Below, piece by piece: positions 55,670-64,000 of a DNA stretch of 64,000 nucleotides (its first letter is position 1; every line of letters begins with the position of its first letter). The DNA lies in NCBI RefSeq assembly GCF_963576675.1, contig NC_088919.1:40942501-41006500 (forward strand), read 5' to 3'. The position numbers were made by a program, and so were the translations under genes. The notes beneath the pieces are model-generated. The model saw nothing but the letters and a program-made list of their open reading frames with translations. It did not search any database and was not told the DNA's origin. The stretch comes from Euphorbia lathyris (lineage: Eukaryota; Streptophyta; Magnoliopsida; Malpighiales; Euphorbiaceae).

Positions 55670-55962
55670 GAAGCCCCCCCTAAAGTTCCCTTAAAGTCCT
55701 TTAGGGCTTTTGAGCTTCTACGCGCCGTCATGACTACCTGCATTAATGAGCACTCTGTTCGATGCCAATCGCAGAGTGACACGTGTAACAAGCGCCCTGT
55801 CCAAAGAAAGAGAAGACGCCTTCTTCTTCCTTCTCTTTCTCTTTCTTCCCTATTTCGTTTCCATTTACCTTTTCACTGCTCAAAGCTTTTCCTGGGAGTT
55901 TCAGAGTTCCTTCAAAGCTTTCTTACATGTAAGTTCATCTTTTCTCATTCTATTTTTTCTGA

Positions 55963-57900
55963 ATGTTTAGGAGTTCTTCGTCCTCCTCTAGATCGACCTC
56001 TGAGCTTTTTAATTTGACCCCTCCTCCTGAAATTGTAGTTAGTTTTAGTTGGACCACTTCGTCATCAGGAAATTCATCTTCCTCCGAGGACACAGTTAGC
56101 TCCGATTTAGCTGAGTTGCATAACTCGGCGTGTAATCGCTATCAAACTCGTTCCACTAGGAGTCAAATTCTTTCTACTTCGGCCACCGGTGTTGCGCCGG
56201 CCGTAGATTTTAAGTGTTTCTTGGGAACAATGGTCTCTTCCTCTTCCCAACCTAGAAAAAAGAATCCCCGAACGGAGTCCACTTCATCTCGCATGAATGC
56301 CGCGGATTTAGCGGATCCGACGATTCGCTTCCCGTGGATCAATAACTATGAGACTCAATTAGCGGCGGCTCATCAACGTCCCTCATGTCTGCCAAGTGGC
56401 TTTTTAACTGTGTATTGTAGTCACGTGGAGAGAGGGTTCCGACTTCCTCTTCCCAAGATGATGGCGGACATCCTTTCCTATTTTGATATCACCGCCAGCC
56501 AACTACACCCCAATGGCTGGTTGGATATTGCTTTAGATTGCTATCTAGCTTCGAATTTAGGGGTAGTATTCACTGGGCGGATCTTTAGAGCTTTTCATAA
56601 ACCGTCAAAGCGAAAGTCGGAGTCGTTTCTTACTTTTGCAAAATTTTGAGTGTATTCGCCATTCAGTGGCAAAATGTCCAATGTCCACTGTTGGGACGAG
56701 AAATTCTTCTACGTGAAGATAAACGAGGGCGAATCACTGGATTTTCCAACATTTTGGAATCCCAAACCTTTGCATATGGCGGGTGATATGCGAATATTGA
56801 CGGCGAGTGATGAGGTAGTGGCGGAGCTCATGAAGAGTGTCAAGGCGGATGCCTGGACATATGCGGATGCTTTAGCCTTCATGATGAGCGATATTCCCTT
56901 GATTCGCAAAGATGGGGACAAGTTCATTTACTCGAAGATTACACAGTTTGACCAAGGTAACTTTGTTTTCTTCTTGAACCTTGATTACTTTATTGTTTTC
57001 TTTGGCAGGGGTTTATCTAAGGCCAATCACGCTCTTGCAGAGAAGCGTAGGAAGTTGTTGGAGGATGAGGCTCTGGGCCAGTTAGGTGAGGTGCAGAGGA
57101 ATCAGAATCAGATTCCCGGATCAATTCATGCTCAAAGGGGGAAGACTGAGCTTCTCACGGTAGGTCCCCTTGCTAGAAAGGAACTTTTTCAGAAAAAACT
57201 ATACCTTTGTTCTTCCATTCTTGACAAAAAGGTTTGCCTTTGACAGATGTACACTCGCATACGTGCTATGGAGGCGGAGCTCCTTCAAGGTGTGGCGGAT
57301 AAGGCTACCATAGATAGGTTGGAGAAAGAAATAGCTGACACCAGGGCGAATATAGCATCCGCCACAACTGCCATGGCCCTTAAGGATGCCGAGATAAAGA
57401 AGCTGAAGGAGAAGATCGAGGCTGATGCCAAGGAGCTTGAGAATGCTGTAGGAGAAGCTGAGTACATGGCTGGTGAGCAGGCTTTCTTTTACGGCGAACT
57501 GATCATGGCGTATGTATCGCTGGCGCATCCTGAGATTGATTTCACAGATCCGCAGCTCGCCGTTCCAGAGCCAGAAGATGTTCTTAAATTTAACAAAACC
57601 CCTGACATCAAGGAATACCTTCGAGACTATGTTCGGAAATGGATGAAGGGACCTGTTGAAGAAAGCAAACCTGCCACCAACGTCCACCTAGTGGATCTCG
57701 AGGAAGTGCCCTCGAAGTGTGGCGAGGAGCTGATAACCGATGGCACCGTTCTTCCTGGGGAAACACTTTCCGTAGAAAAGGAAGTCTCCTTGGCGAGCGT
57801 ATCCGAGGCTGTCGAGAAGGAAGCCTCTCAAACAGGTGCTTCTCAAGCGGGTGCTTCTGGCGAGAAGAATTTTAAGGAGGATGCTCCTGTGATTACTTGA
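55963..57900 (+). pseudogene. Antisense gene of gypsy B (putative gypsy-type transposon protein domain)
   Basis: Opposite in strand to gag-pol. Met at 55963; Ser-rich N-terminus, then CSHVERGFRLPLPKMMADIL and LHPNGWLDIALDCYL (about 56400-56550), which match the domain Pfam calls putative gypsy type transposon. A TGA at 56647-56649 interrupts. The middle continues to LSKANHALAEKRRKLLEDEA. A good GT-AG intron lies at 57160-57246 (87 nt, phase 0) and joins to MYTRIRAMEAELLQG, a Glu/Lys/Ala coiled coil, ending in an acidic tail at 57900. A second candidate intron at 56957-57008 does not keep frame. Function unknown; unrelated to the PMD gene of element A. Confidence 0.7.
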
Positions 57901-58598
57901 TGTTTTTTTGTTTTGTAAAACTTGTTAAGTACAATTTGTTTAATCCTCATGGTAGCTATTTATTTTACCTTTACATTTGCGTAAGTAAATATATAAGCGT
58001 CTAGGATTTATTTTGGAGTAGGTGGCCAGCCATACTCCATTGTGCGAACCTTTGTGAAGGTTTGAAGCTGTTTTATTCCTTTAGAGGAAGTAAAACTGCC
58101 TTCAGGGATCATCTTACGACCTATCTTTGAGGTGAAGTGATTCGCCTAGAGGACTTTGTAGACCCTTCTTTGGAAAGGGAGTAAGAGAGTGTAAAGACCT
58201 TGCGTCCAAGGATCGTTTTAACTCTATCTCGAATGGGGATCCTCTAGAGATGGATCCGCCCATGAGACTTGTCCTCTTATCTTTGAGGAGAAAAAGTAGC
58301 TATGAGATAGCAGTACTTTCTCAATGTGGAGAGCGTTGGATGCCCCCCTTCTTTTTAAGACTGGAATATTTATATTGCTGCAATAAATTTTTTAAAAAGA
58401 ACATAGACAATAGAACAATTGATGTTTATTGATAGGAGAAACGCCTTATTACAGCAAGCAGGTCTTACATGTGAGCCTCGTTAAAACCTTTAATAAGAAA
58501 AACCACATGGGAAAAAAGCTTACTAAAGGAAAAAGAGTACTCAAGACCGTATGTACATCTTATTTTCTGACAAAGTATTTGCGGAGATTTTGGAGATT
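57901..58598. other. Spacer between antisense gene and integrase end
   Basis: No gene seen. The two genes converge here. Near 58480-58510 the minus strand has TTAAAGGTTTTAACGAGGC, a word often seen after integrase in plant gypsy elements. Confidence 0.55.
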
Positions 58599-60065
58599 CT
58601 ACGTGCGTGGTAATGTGTTCCCCTCCATGTCTTGAATCTTAAATGTGGCGAACCCAATCTTGTCCACTATTTGATATGGTCCCGTCCAGGTGAGCCCTAG
58701 CTTGCCCTTCCCTTCTCGAGACTGGATCTTGTCCGCTTTGCGGAGCACGAGGTCTCCCACATTCAGGTCTACAGGTTTAGCATTTTTGTTATGATAAGCG
58801 GCGATCCGCTGCTTGTATGCCGCCATACGTACATAAGCCTTGTCTCTTTGCTCCTCCACTTGATCAAGACTCTCTGTTAATCTGTGGTTGTTGTCCTCCT
58901 CGCAATAGAATGCAACTCTATCACTTGGGACCAGTATTTCAACTGGGATTACAGCTTCTACACCATGAGAGAGGGCAAATGGTGTTTCTCCTGTGGCCGT
59001 TCTAGGAGTGGTGCGATACGGCCATAAGACGATTGTCAACTGATCCGCCCACTTCTTATCATGTTCCCCCAATCTTTTCTTTATTCCTTTTACGATCGTT
59101 CGATTCGTAACTTCAGTCATACTGTTGGATTGAGGATAATAAACGGAGGCGAATCTGTTCAAAATGCCCAATTTCTCACAGAAAGTTTTGAACTCGTCAC
59201 AGTTGAACTGTGTTCCGTTATCAGTGATGATGGTGTGGGGTATGCCATATCTTCCCACGATATTGTCTTTAACAAATTCCACCATTCGTTCGGCCGTGAT
59301 GGAGGAGACAGCTTCGGCTTCTACCCACTTGGTGAAGTGATCTACTGCCACTACCACATATTTCCTCTGTCTACGAGTAGGAGGAAACGGTCCAACGATG
59401 TCAATTCCCCAGATGGCAAAGGGTCGCCCTTCAATGATAGGCCTCCGGAGATGTTTGGCCGTGTGTGATTCATTCACATGAATCTGACAACTATGGCATG
59501 ATTCCACCAATTTTTGTGCATCAAGCTCGGCAGTGGGCCAATAAAACCCTGCTAACCTGGATTTTTTTAAGATAGTGGCGGATGCCTCATGGGCCCCACA
59601 TGATCCCTCGTGCAGCTCCTTGAGGACTTGTTGTCCTTCTTCTGGCAGAATACATTTTAACCAAGGATGGCTAAATGACTTTCTATAGAGGCAATCGTTG
59701 ATCATGGAGAAATAGGCCGCTTTTCTGACGATCCGCCGAGCCTCCTCCTTATCGATGGGTAGAGCTCCATCTGACAAATACTGGCGAAGGGCTATCCGCC
59801 AATCATCCTCTACTGTTGTGAGTAGGGATACTTCCTTGGAGGCGAATGTCGGAGCTGCTTTAACCTCGAAGGGACATTGCGGATCTGTCCAGCTCTCTTC
59901 ACTGGAAGCCATTTTTGCTAGGTGATCGGCTTCAGTGTTTGATTCTCGGGGCACATGGACCAATTCCCATTTGGTTTCTTTAGCTTCGAGGTGATCCAGC
60001 AACTTTTTGACCTCGGCAACGTATTTGGCCAGAACGTCATCCTTCACCTCGTAATTTTTGATCAC
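58599..60065 (-). CDS. Gypsy B pol: end of second RNase H and integrase
   Basis: 488 codons, minus strand. It continues the RNase H (VPRESNTEADHLAKMASSEE), then the HHCC zinc domain (HEGSCGAHEA, CHSCQIHVNESH), the integrase core with Asp in WGIDIVGPFPPTR, Asp in TIITDNGTQFNCDEFK and Glu in NSMTEVTNRTIVKG, and the C-terminal region (GDLVLRKADK, LGLTWTGPYQIVDK). Overlaps the upstream frame by four bases through a single frameshift near 60063. Otherwise uninterrupted. Confidence 0.9.
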   Translation of the reverse strand: MIKNYEVKDDVLAKYVAEVKKLLDHLEAKETKWELVHVPRESNTEADHLAKMASSEESWTDPQCPFEVKAAPTFASKEVSLLTTVEDDWRIALRQYLSDGALPIDKEEARRIVRKAAYFSMINDCLYRKSFSHPWLKCILPEEGQQVLKELHEGSCGAHEASATILKKSRLAGFYWPTAELDAQKLVESCHSCQIHVNESHTAKHLRRPIIEGRPFAIWGIDIVGPFPPTRRQRKYVVVAVDHFTKWVEAEAVSSITAERMVEFVKDNIVGRYGIPHTIITDNGTQFNCDEFKTFCEKLGILNRFASVYYPQSNSMTEVTNRTIVKGIKKRLGEHDKKWADQLTIVLWPYRTTPRTATGETPFALSHGVEAVIPVEILVPSDRVAFYCEEDNNHRLTESLDQVEEQRDKAYVRMAAYKQRIAAYHNKNAKPVDLNVGDLVLRKADKIQSREGKGKLGLTWTGPYQIVDKIGFATFKIQDMEGNTLPRT

Positions 60066-63000
60066 TTGACCATCAACTTGGAGTCACTATAGATCACGAT
60101 CCGCTCGGGAGTGATTTCTTTAAGCAGGCGTAACCCTAATATTAGAGCCTCATATTCGGCGGCATTGTTGGTGGCATGGAAATCCAACTTTATGTACTGG
60201 GGGCCCTTGATCACGATACCTATGCCAGCTCCATCTACAGAGGAAGCCCCATCCGTGTACATCGTCCACTCCTCTACCTGAGATTTAGGGAGATTCACCC
60301 CTTCTTCTGTGAATTCATTCACAAAGTCTGCCAAGACCTGACTTTTCAAAGCGGTCCTGCTCTCATATCGCACATCAAATTCTTCGAGGCGAATTGCCCA
60401 TTCCATCAATCTCCCTGAAGTGTCCAGCTTTTGCAATACCTTTCTCATGGGTATATTCTTACGAACTATGACAGTGTGGGCCTGGAAGTATGGCCTAAGG
60501 CGGATTGCCGTGGTGACGATGGCCAGAGCCATTTTATTAAGTTTAGAATACATGGTTTCAACATCCTTCAATACTTTGCTCACATAATAGATAGGATACT
60601 GCTGGCCATCCTCTTCTCTTATCATGACTGTGCACACAGCTTTTTCTGTAACTGAGACATACATGTAGAGATTTTCACCTTTTAGGGGTCGGCTCATCAT
60701 GGGCGGTTCCGTGAGAAACCGTTTGATCCCCTTGAAAGCCTTTTCATAATCCTCATTCCACTCGAATGCCTTTTGCTTCTTGATGACCTCATAAAAAGGT
60801 TGACATCTACGAGCTGAACAGGAGATGAACCTGCCCAAGGCCACGATCCGCCCGTTGAGGCGCTGCACTTCCCTGATGTTCCGTGGTGCCTGCATTTCCA
60901 GAACAGCCTTAACCTTATCGGGATTTGGGCTCACTCCTTTTTCACTAATCATGAATCCCAGGAACTTTCCATATGTCGCACCAAAAGTACATTTTTCTGG
61001 GTTTAGCTTAATATTGTGGCGTCGGAGTACGGCCAGTACCTCCCTTACATCATCTGCATGCTTCTCCACAGTGGTGCTTTTGATGATCATGTCATCTACA
61101 TAGACAGAGTAGTTATCACCTTTGCTTTCTGCGAATATTTTGTTCATCATCCGCTGATAGGTGGCACCTGCGTTCTTAAGCCCAAAGGGCATGACCTTGA
61201 AGCAATAAGTGGCTTGGTGAGTCACGAACGAGGTCTTGATTCTATCCGAAGGCTCCATGGGGATTTGATGATAACTCGACTTTACGTCTGTGAAGGAGTA
61301 CATAGCATGTCCAGCGGTTCCATCTACGAGTATGTCAATACACGGTAAAGGATAATTGTCCTTGGGATAAGCTTTGTTAAGATCCGTAAAGTCAATGCAC
61401 ATGCGGTAGGATCCGCCAGCCTTCTTCACCAAAACGACGTTCACCAACCATTGTGTATAAAGGACCTCTTCAATGGCGTCCACCCGCTGGAGCTTGGTGA
61501 TCTCTTCCTCTATCACCTTCTGCCTTTCAAGGCCATGGTTTCTCCGTTTCTGAGCTACGGGAACTGCATCTTTGTCGATGTTAAGTTTGTGAGTGATCAC
61601 GTCTGGACTGATCCCTGGGAGGATCTCATCTTTCCATGCAAAGACGTCCTCCGCTTCATGGAGAACTTTCGTGATTGCTTCTTTAACTTCACCTTTGAGC
61701 CCTTTAGCCATTCGTACCTGCTTTTCATTCGCCATGAGGTACATTTCTGTCTCGCCCAAGGCCATTGTGACGAGTTCCTCTTCATCTTCGTCCTTAGATT
61801 GGGGGCGGATCATTAGTGATGCCGAATATGTCTCCTGAGCCACCTTTTGGCTCCCTCTGATCATTACACCTCCCTTGGTCGTAGGGATGTAAAGAGTTAA
61901 GTGGCGTATGGAGATGAGGGCAGCCGCCTCGGAGATAAAGGGCCGTCCGAGGATAATATTATAGGCTAACTGACCATCCAAGATAGAAAATTCCAGATCA
62001 CCCCTCCAGACTTGATCCTCATCTGCTAACTCACAATCCAACGTTACTTGGCCTTTTGTCTGAATGGTATGTCCTGTCACTCCCAGGATATCCACTACAG
62101 TTGGTTCTACTTGGACTGGATCGACCATGAGTTTGGCGAAAGCTCCTCTTGTGATGACATTGCACGAGCTCCCAGTATCGATCATCACCCTTTTCATCTC
62201 CCAGCCTTCCATCATCATAGTAATGACCAAGGCATCTGCATGAGGAGAGATCTTTGGTCCTATGTCTGCAAATGGGCGATTCAGCGATGTCCTGTCAAGA
62301 GCAGTGGTTTTTTCCTTTTTCAGTACTGGTTGATACCCAGGTCCGCCTGCTATGGCATTGATGGTCCCCTTTCCTTTCTTCTTTGGGTCATCTCTGGATC
62401 TATCACCATCTCCCTTTTTGCCATCATTTTGGATGAACCGATCCAACTTGCCCCTCTCAATGAGACGCTCTATTTCTCGCGCTAACTCCCAGCATGCATC
62501 TGTGTCATGGTCGTTTTTCCTGTGATACTTACAATAATTTTTAGGATTTTTACCAGTATTGGTGTACTCCCCCCCTTTTGGTTCGGGGTATGAAATGCTC
62601 CGCTTATGTTGACTGTTCTCAATCCACATAAGCACTTCACTTTTGGAAGAATTGAGAGGTGTGAAGGAGGTGACAAATGCCGATTTGTTCTTAGAACCCC
62701 TTCGCCTACTTCTAGAGGAGGAATCTTGATGCTTGTCCTTTTCCCTATCTCGATGGCGAGATTCGCTTTTGTCCATCCTAGGCGGAGATGCTGATTCACG
62801 GCGAATGTCATCCACCTCCATAAAGTCCTTGCAGCGCTCTATTAATTCTGCCATGCTGGTGGGCTTCTTGCGAATTAGATCCTCCTGTAAACTCCTACAA
62901 GTGGTATTTTTTACCAGAGATTCCACTGCCATGGAGATATCTACATCAACAATTTGGATACACAATTTGTTGAAGGAGTTTATATAATCTCGAAGGGATT

Positions 63001-63509
63001 CATTCGCCTTCTGCTTTAATTCAAAGAGCTTCCTCGATTTGACCACTGGAGGGATACAGCCGGCGAATTTAGCACAAAACTCTCTACTTAGTTGGTCCCA
63101 ACTATCTATCGAGCCAGGTGGTAGTGATTGGAACCAGCCATAAGCGGGACCTCCTAACGTGGTGACAAACATTTTGAACAGCACTGGTTCAGTTGCACGG
63201 TTGAGGCGAAGCAATATTCGGTATTTTCTGACATGGGCCTCTGGGTTGTCAACACCCGTGTATATGGCGAGATTTGGTATTTTAAAATGCCTATCCGTTT
63301 CCTCTGCTTCAATCCAAGCCGTGAAGGGCGAATCTCGATTGGCGAACGGATTATGCCTGGCATTCTCCTCATTCATGCGAAGCACCGCAGCTCGAACTCT
63401 GTCGTCAAAATTCTCTGGATCCGCCCTTGGGCGACCCCTCCGTGGAGATCTACTTGGAGAAGATGATGAACTAGATCCCGAAGATGGATCTGAGGGTGAT
63501 CCTCCAGAC
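60062..63509 (-). CDS. Gypsy B Gag-protease-RT-RNase H polyprotein
   Basis: About 1150 codons open on the minus strand (the open frame extends into LTR-derived DNA up to 63649). Gag capsid domain about 63290-62780 (IPNLAIYTGVDNPEAHVRKY, YGWFQSLPPGSIDSWDQLS); knuckle-like CKYHRKNDHDTDAC near 62520; protease MIDTGSSCNVI near 62167-62190; RT with RMCIDFTDLNKAYPKDNYPL, VMPFGLKNAGATYQRM and VYVDDMIIK (YVDD about 61091-61102); RNase H; then the second RNase H starting EWTMYTDGASSVDGAGIGI (about 60270). A single capsid and a normal protease contrast with element A. No start Met of the normal gag remains; the ORF opens at GTG. Confidence 0.9.
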
Positions 63510-64000
63510 GGTTCGCCGGTGGGTCTCTTTTGATGGGACCTTGGTGATCCGCCAGACGGATATCTTTGGAGGATCAATACGTGGCGTTTCTTAGGCGAAT
63601 ATCCATTTTGGTCCTTGGGATAATATCTCAATGTTATCAGAAGCCCCACCTAAAGTTCCCTTAAAGTCCTTTAGGGCTTTTGAGCTTCTACGCGCCGTCA
63701 TGACTACCTGCATTAATGAGCACTCTGTTCGATGCCAATCGCAGAGTGACACGTGTAACAAGCGCCCTGTCCAAGGAAAGAGAAGACGCCTTCTTCTTCC
63801 TTCTCTTTCTCTTTCTTCCCTATTTCGTTTCCATTTACCTTTTCACTGCTCGAAGCTTTTCCTGGGAGTTTCAGAGTTCCTTCAAAGCTTTCTTACATGT
63901 AAGTTCATCTTTTCTCATTCTATTTTTTCTGAATGTTTAGGAGTTCTTCGTCCTCCTCTAGATCGACCTCTGAGCTTTTTAATTTGACCCCTCCTCCTGA
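63510..64000 (-). mobile_element. Second copy of gypsy B 3' end (antisense gene start, purine tract, U3) fused to gag
   Basis: 63510-63639 matches 55540-55669, the first ~130 bp of the B LTR, and 63640-64000 matches 55670-56030 (purine tract and start of the antisense gene) with few differences. At about 63510 U3 joins gag directly, so the rest of the LTR, the primer site, leader and gag start are lost. Both sides of the junction carry CCGTCTGG(C/A)GGATCACC-like words. Most likely two tandem copies sharing an LTR, with a deletion. Confidence 0.8.

Larger units (their letters stand above)
55191..63509 (-). mobile_element. Gypsy element B: Tat-like Ty3/gypsy retrotransposon
   Basis: On the minus strand: gag-protease-RT-RNaseH (63509-60062), second RNase H end and integrase (60065-58599), an antisense gene (55963-57900, plus strand), a polypurine tract (on minus AGGGGGGG, 55673-55682) and a 3' LTR (55669-55191). 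RT before integrase, two RNase H domains and the antisense gene place it in the Tat group. Its normal 5' LTR, primer site and gag start are missing; see 63510-64000. Confidence 0.88.

Noticed and set aside
55929..55970. GTAAGT...TTTAG segment that, if removed, would create an ATG across the junction for the antisense gene of B
   Set aside because: At 42 nt it is shorter than plant introns normally are, and the unspliced ATG at 55963 is already in frame.
56957..57008. Candidate intron in the antisense gene of B (GT-AG, T-rich, 52 nt)
   Set aside because: Removing it shifts the reading frame into stops, and it is very short. It could be a real intron next to an indel, but this is not supported.

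Overview
This window is repeat-dense nuclear DNA of a flowering plant, probably a eudicot. The evidence is plant-type LTR retrotransposons (a Sirevirus-like Ty1/copia, two Tat-type Ty3/gypsy elements with antisense genes), plant L1 LINEs with RNase H tails, Stowaway, hAT and Mutator-like elements, a tRNA-derived SINE and short GT-AG introns. I see no intact host gene, no rRNA or tRNA gene and no CRISPR. The species cannot be named from the sequence.

Left part (1-30.5 kb) is a nest. An L1 LINE on the minus strand (26710-30549) was hit by a Sirevirus-like copia element (minus; 530-5747 plus 22567-26709). The copia integrase gene was then split by a 16.8 kb Tat-like gypsy element A (plus; 5748-22566, 5-bp duplication GCTGT). 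An 11th palindrome in the 5' LTR of A took a 671-bp hAT MITE (8-bp duplication GGCGTCCG). A second Tat-like LTR ending at 529 also abuts the copia element. Element A is the most unusual object here: its gag region carries four copies of the capsid-like domain and no recognisable protease, its pol is full of stops, and downstream of pol it carries a five-exon antisense plant-mobile-domain gene with a G-box cluster just upstream.

Middle part (30.5-48.5 kb) holds an internally deleted L1 (plus, 30789-34860), a 1.57 kb Mutator-like element (35161-36728), a Stowaway foldback element that took a SINE and was then cut by another L1 (37038-40850), a copia gag fragment (41315-42252), and a 4 kb hAT element (43107-47134) that itself contains an L1 tail, a second Mutator-like element and a Stowaway MITE. 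Most of these have exact target duplications.

Right part (48.6-64 kb) starts with an L1 whose 5' end is replaced by what looks like the promoter-proximal end, first exon and first intron of a cytosolic fructose-bisphosphate aldolase gene; one 16-bp target duplication encloses both parts. It ends with Tat-like gypsy element B (minus; 55191 to beyond the window), with a nearly intact gag-protease-RT-RNaseH-integrase frame and its own, unrelated antisense gene. At its 5' side the gag frame is fused to U3 sequence of an LTR, suggesting a collapsed tandem array. All start and end points without a stated duplication are approximate.
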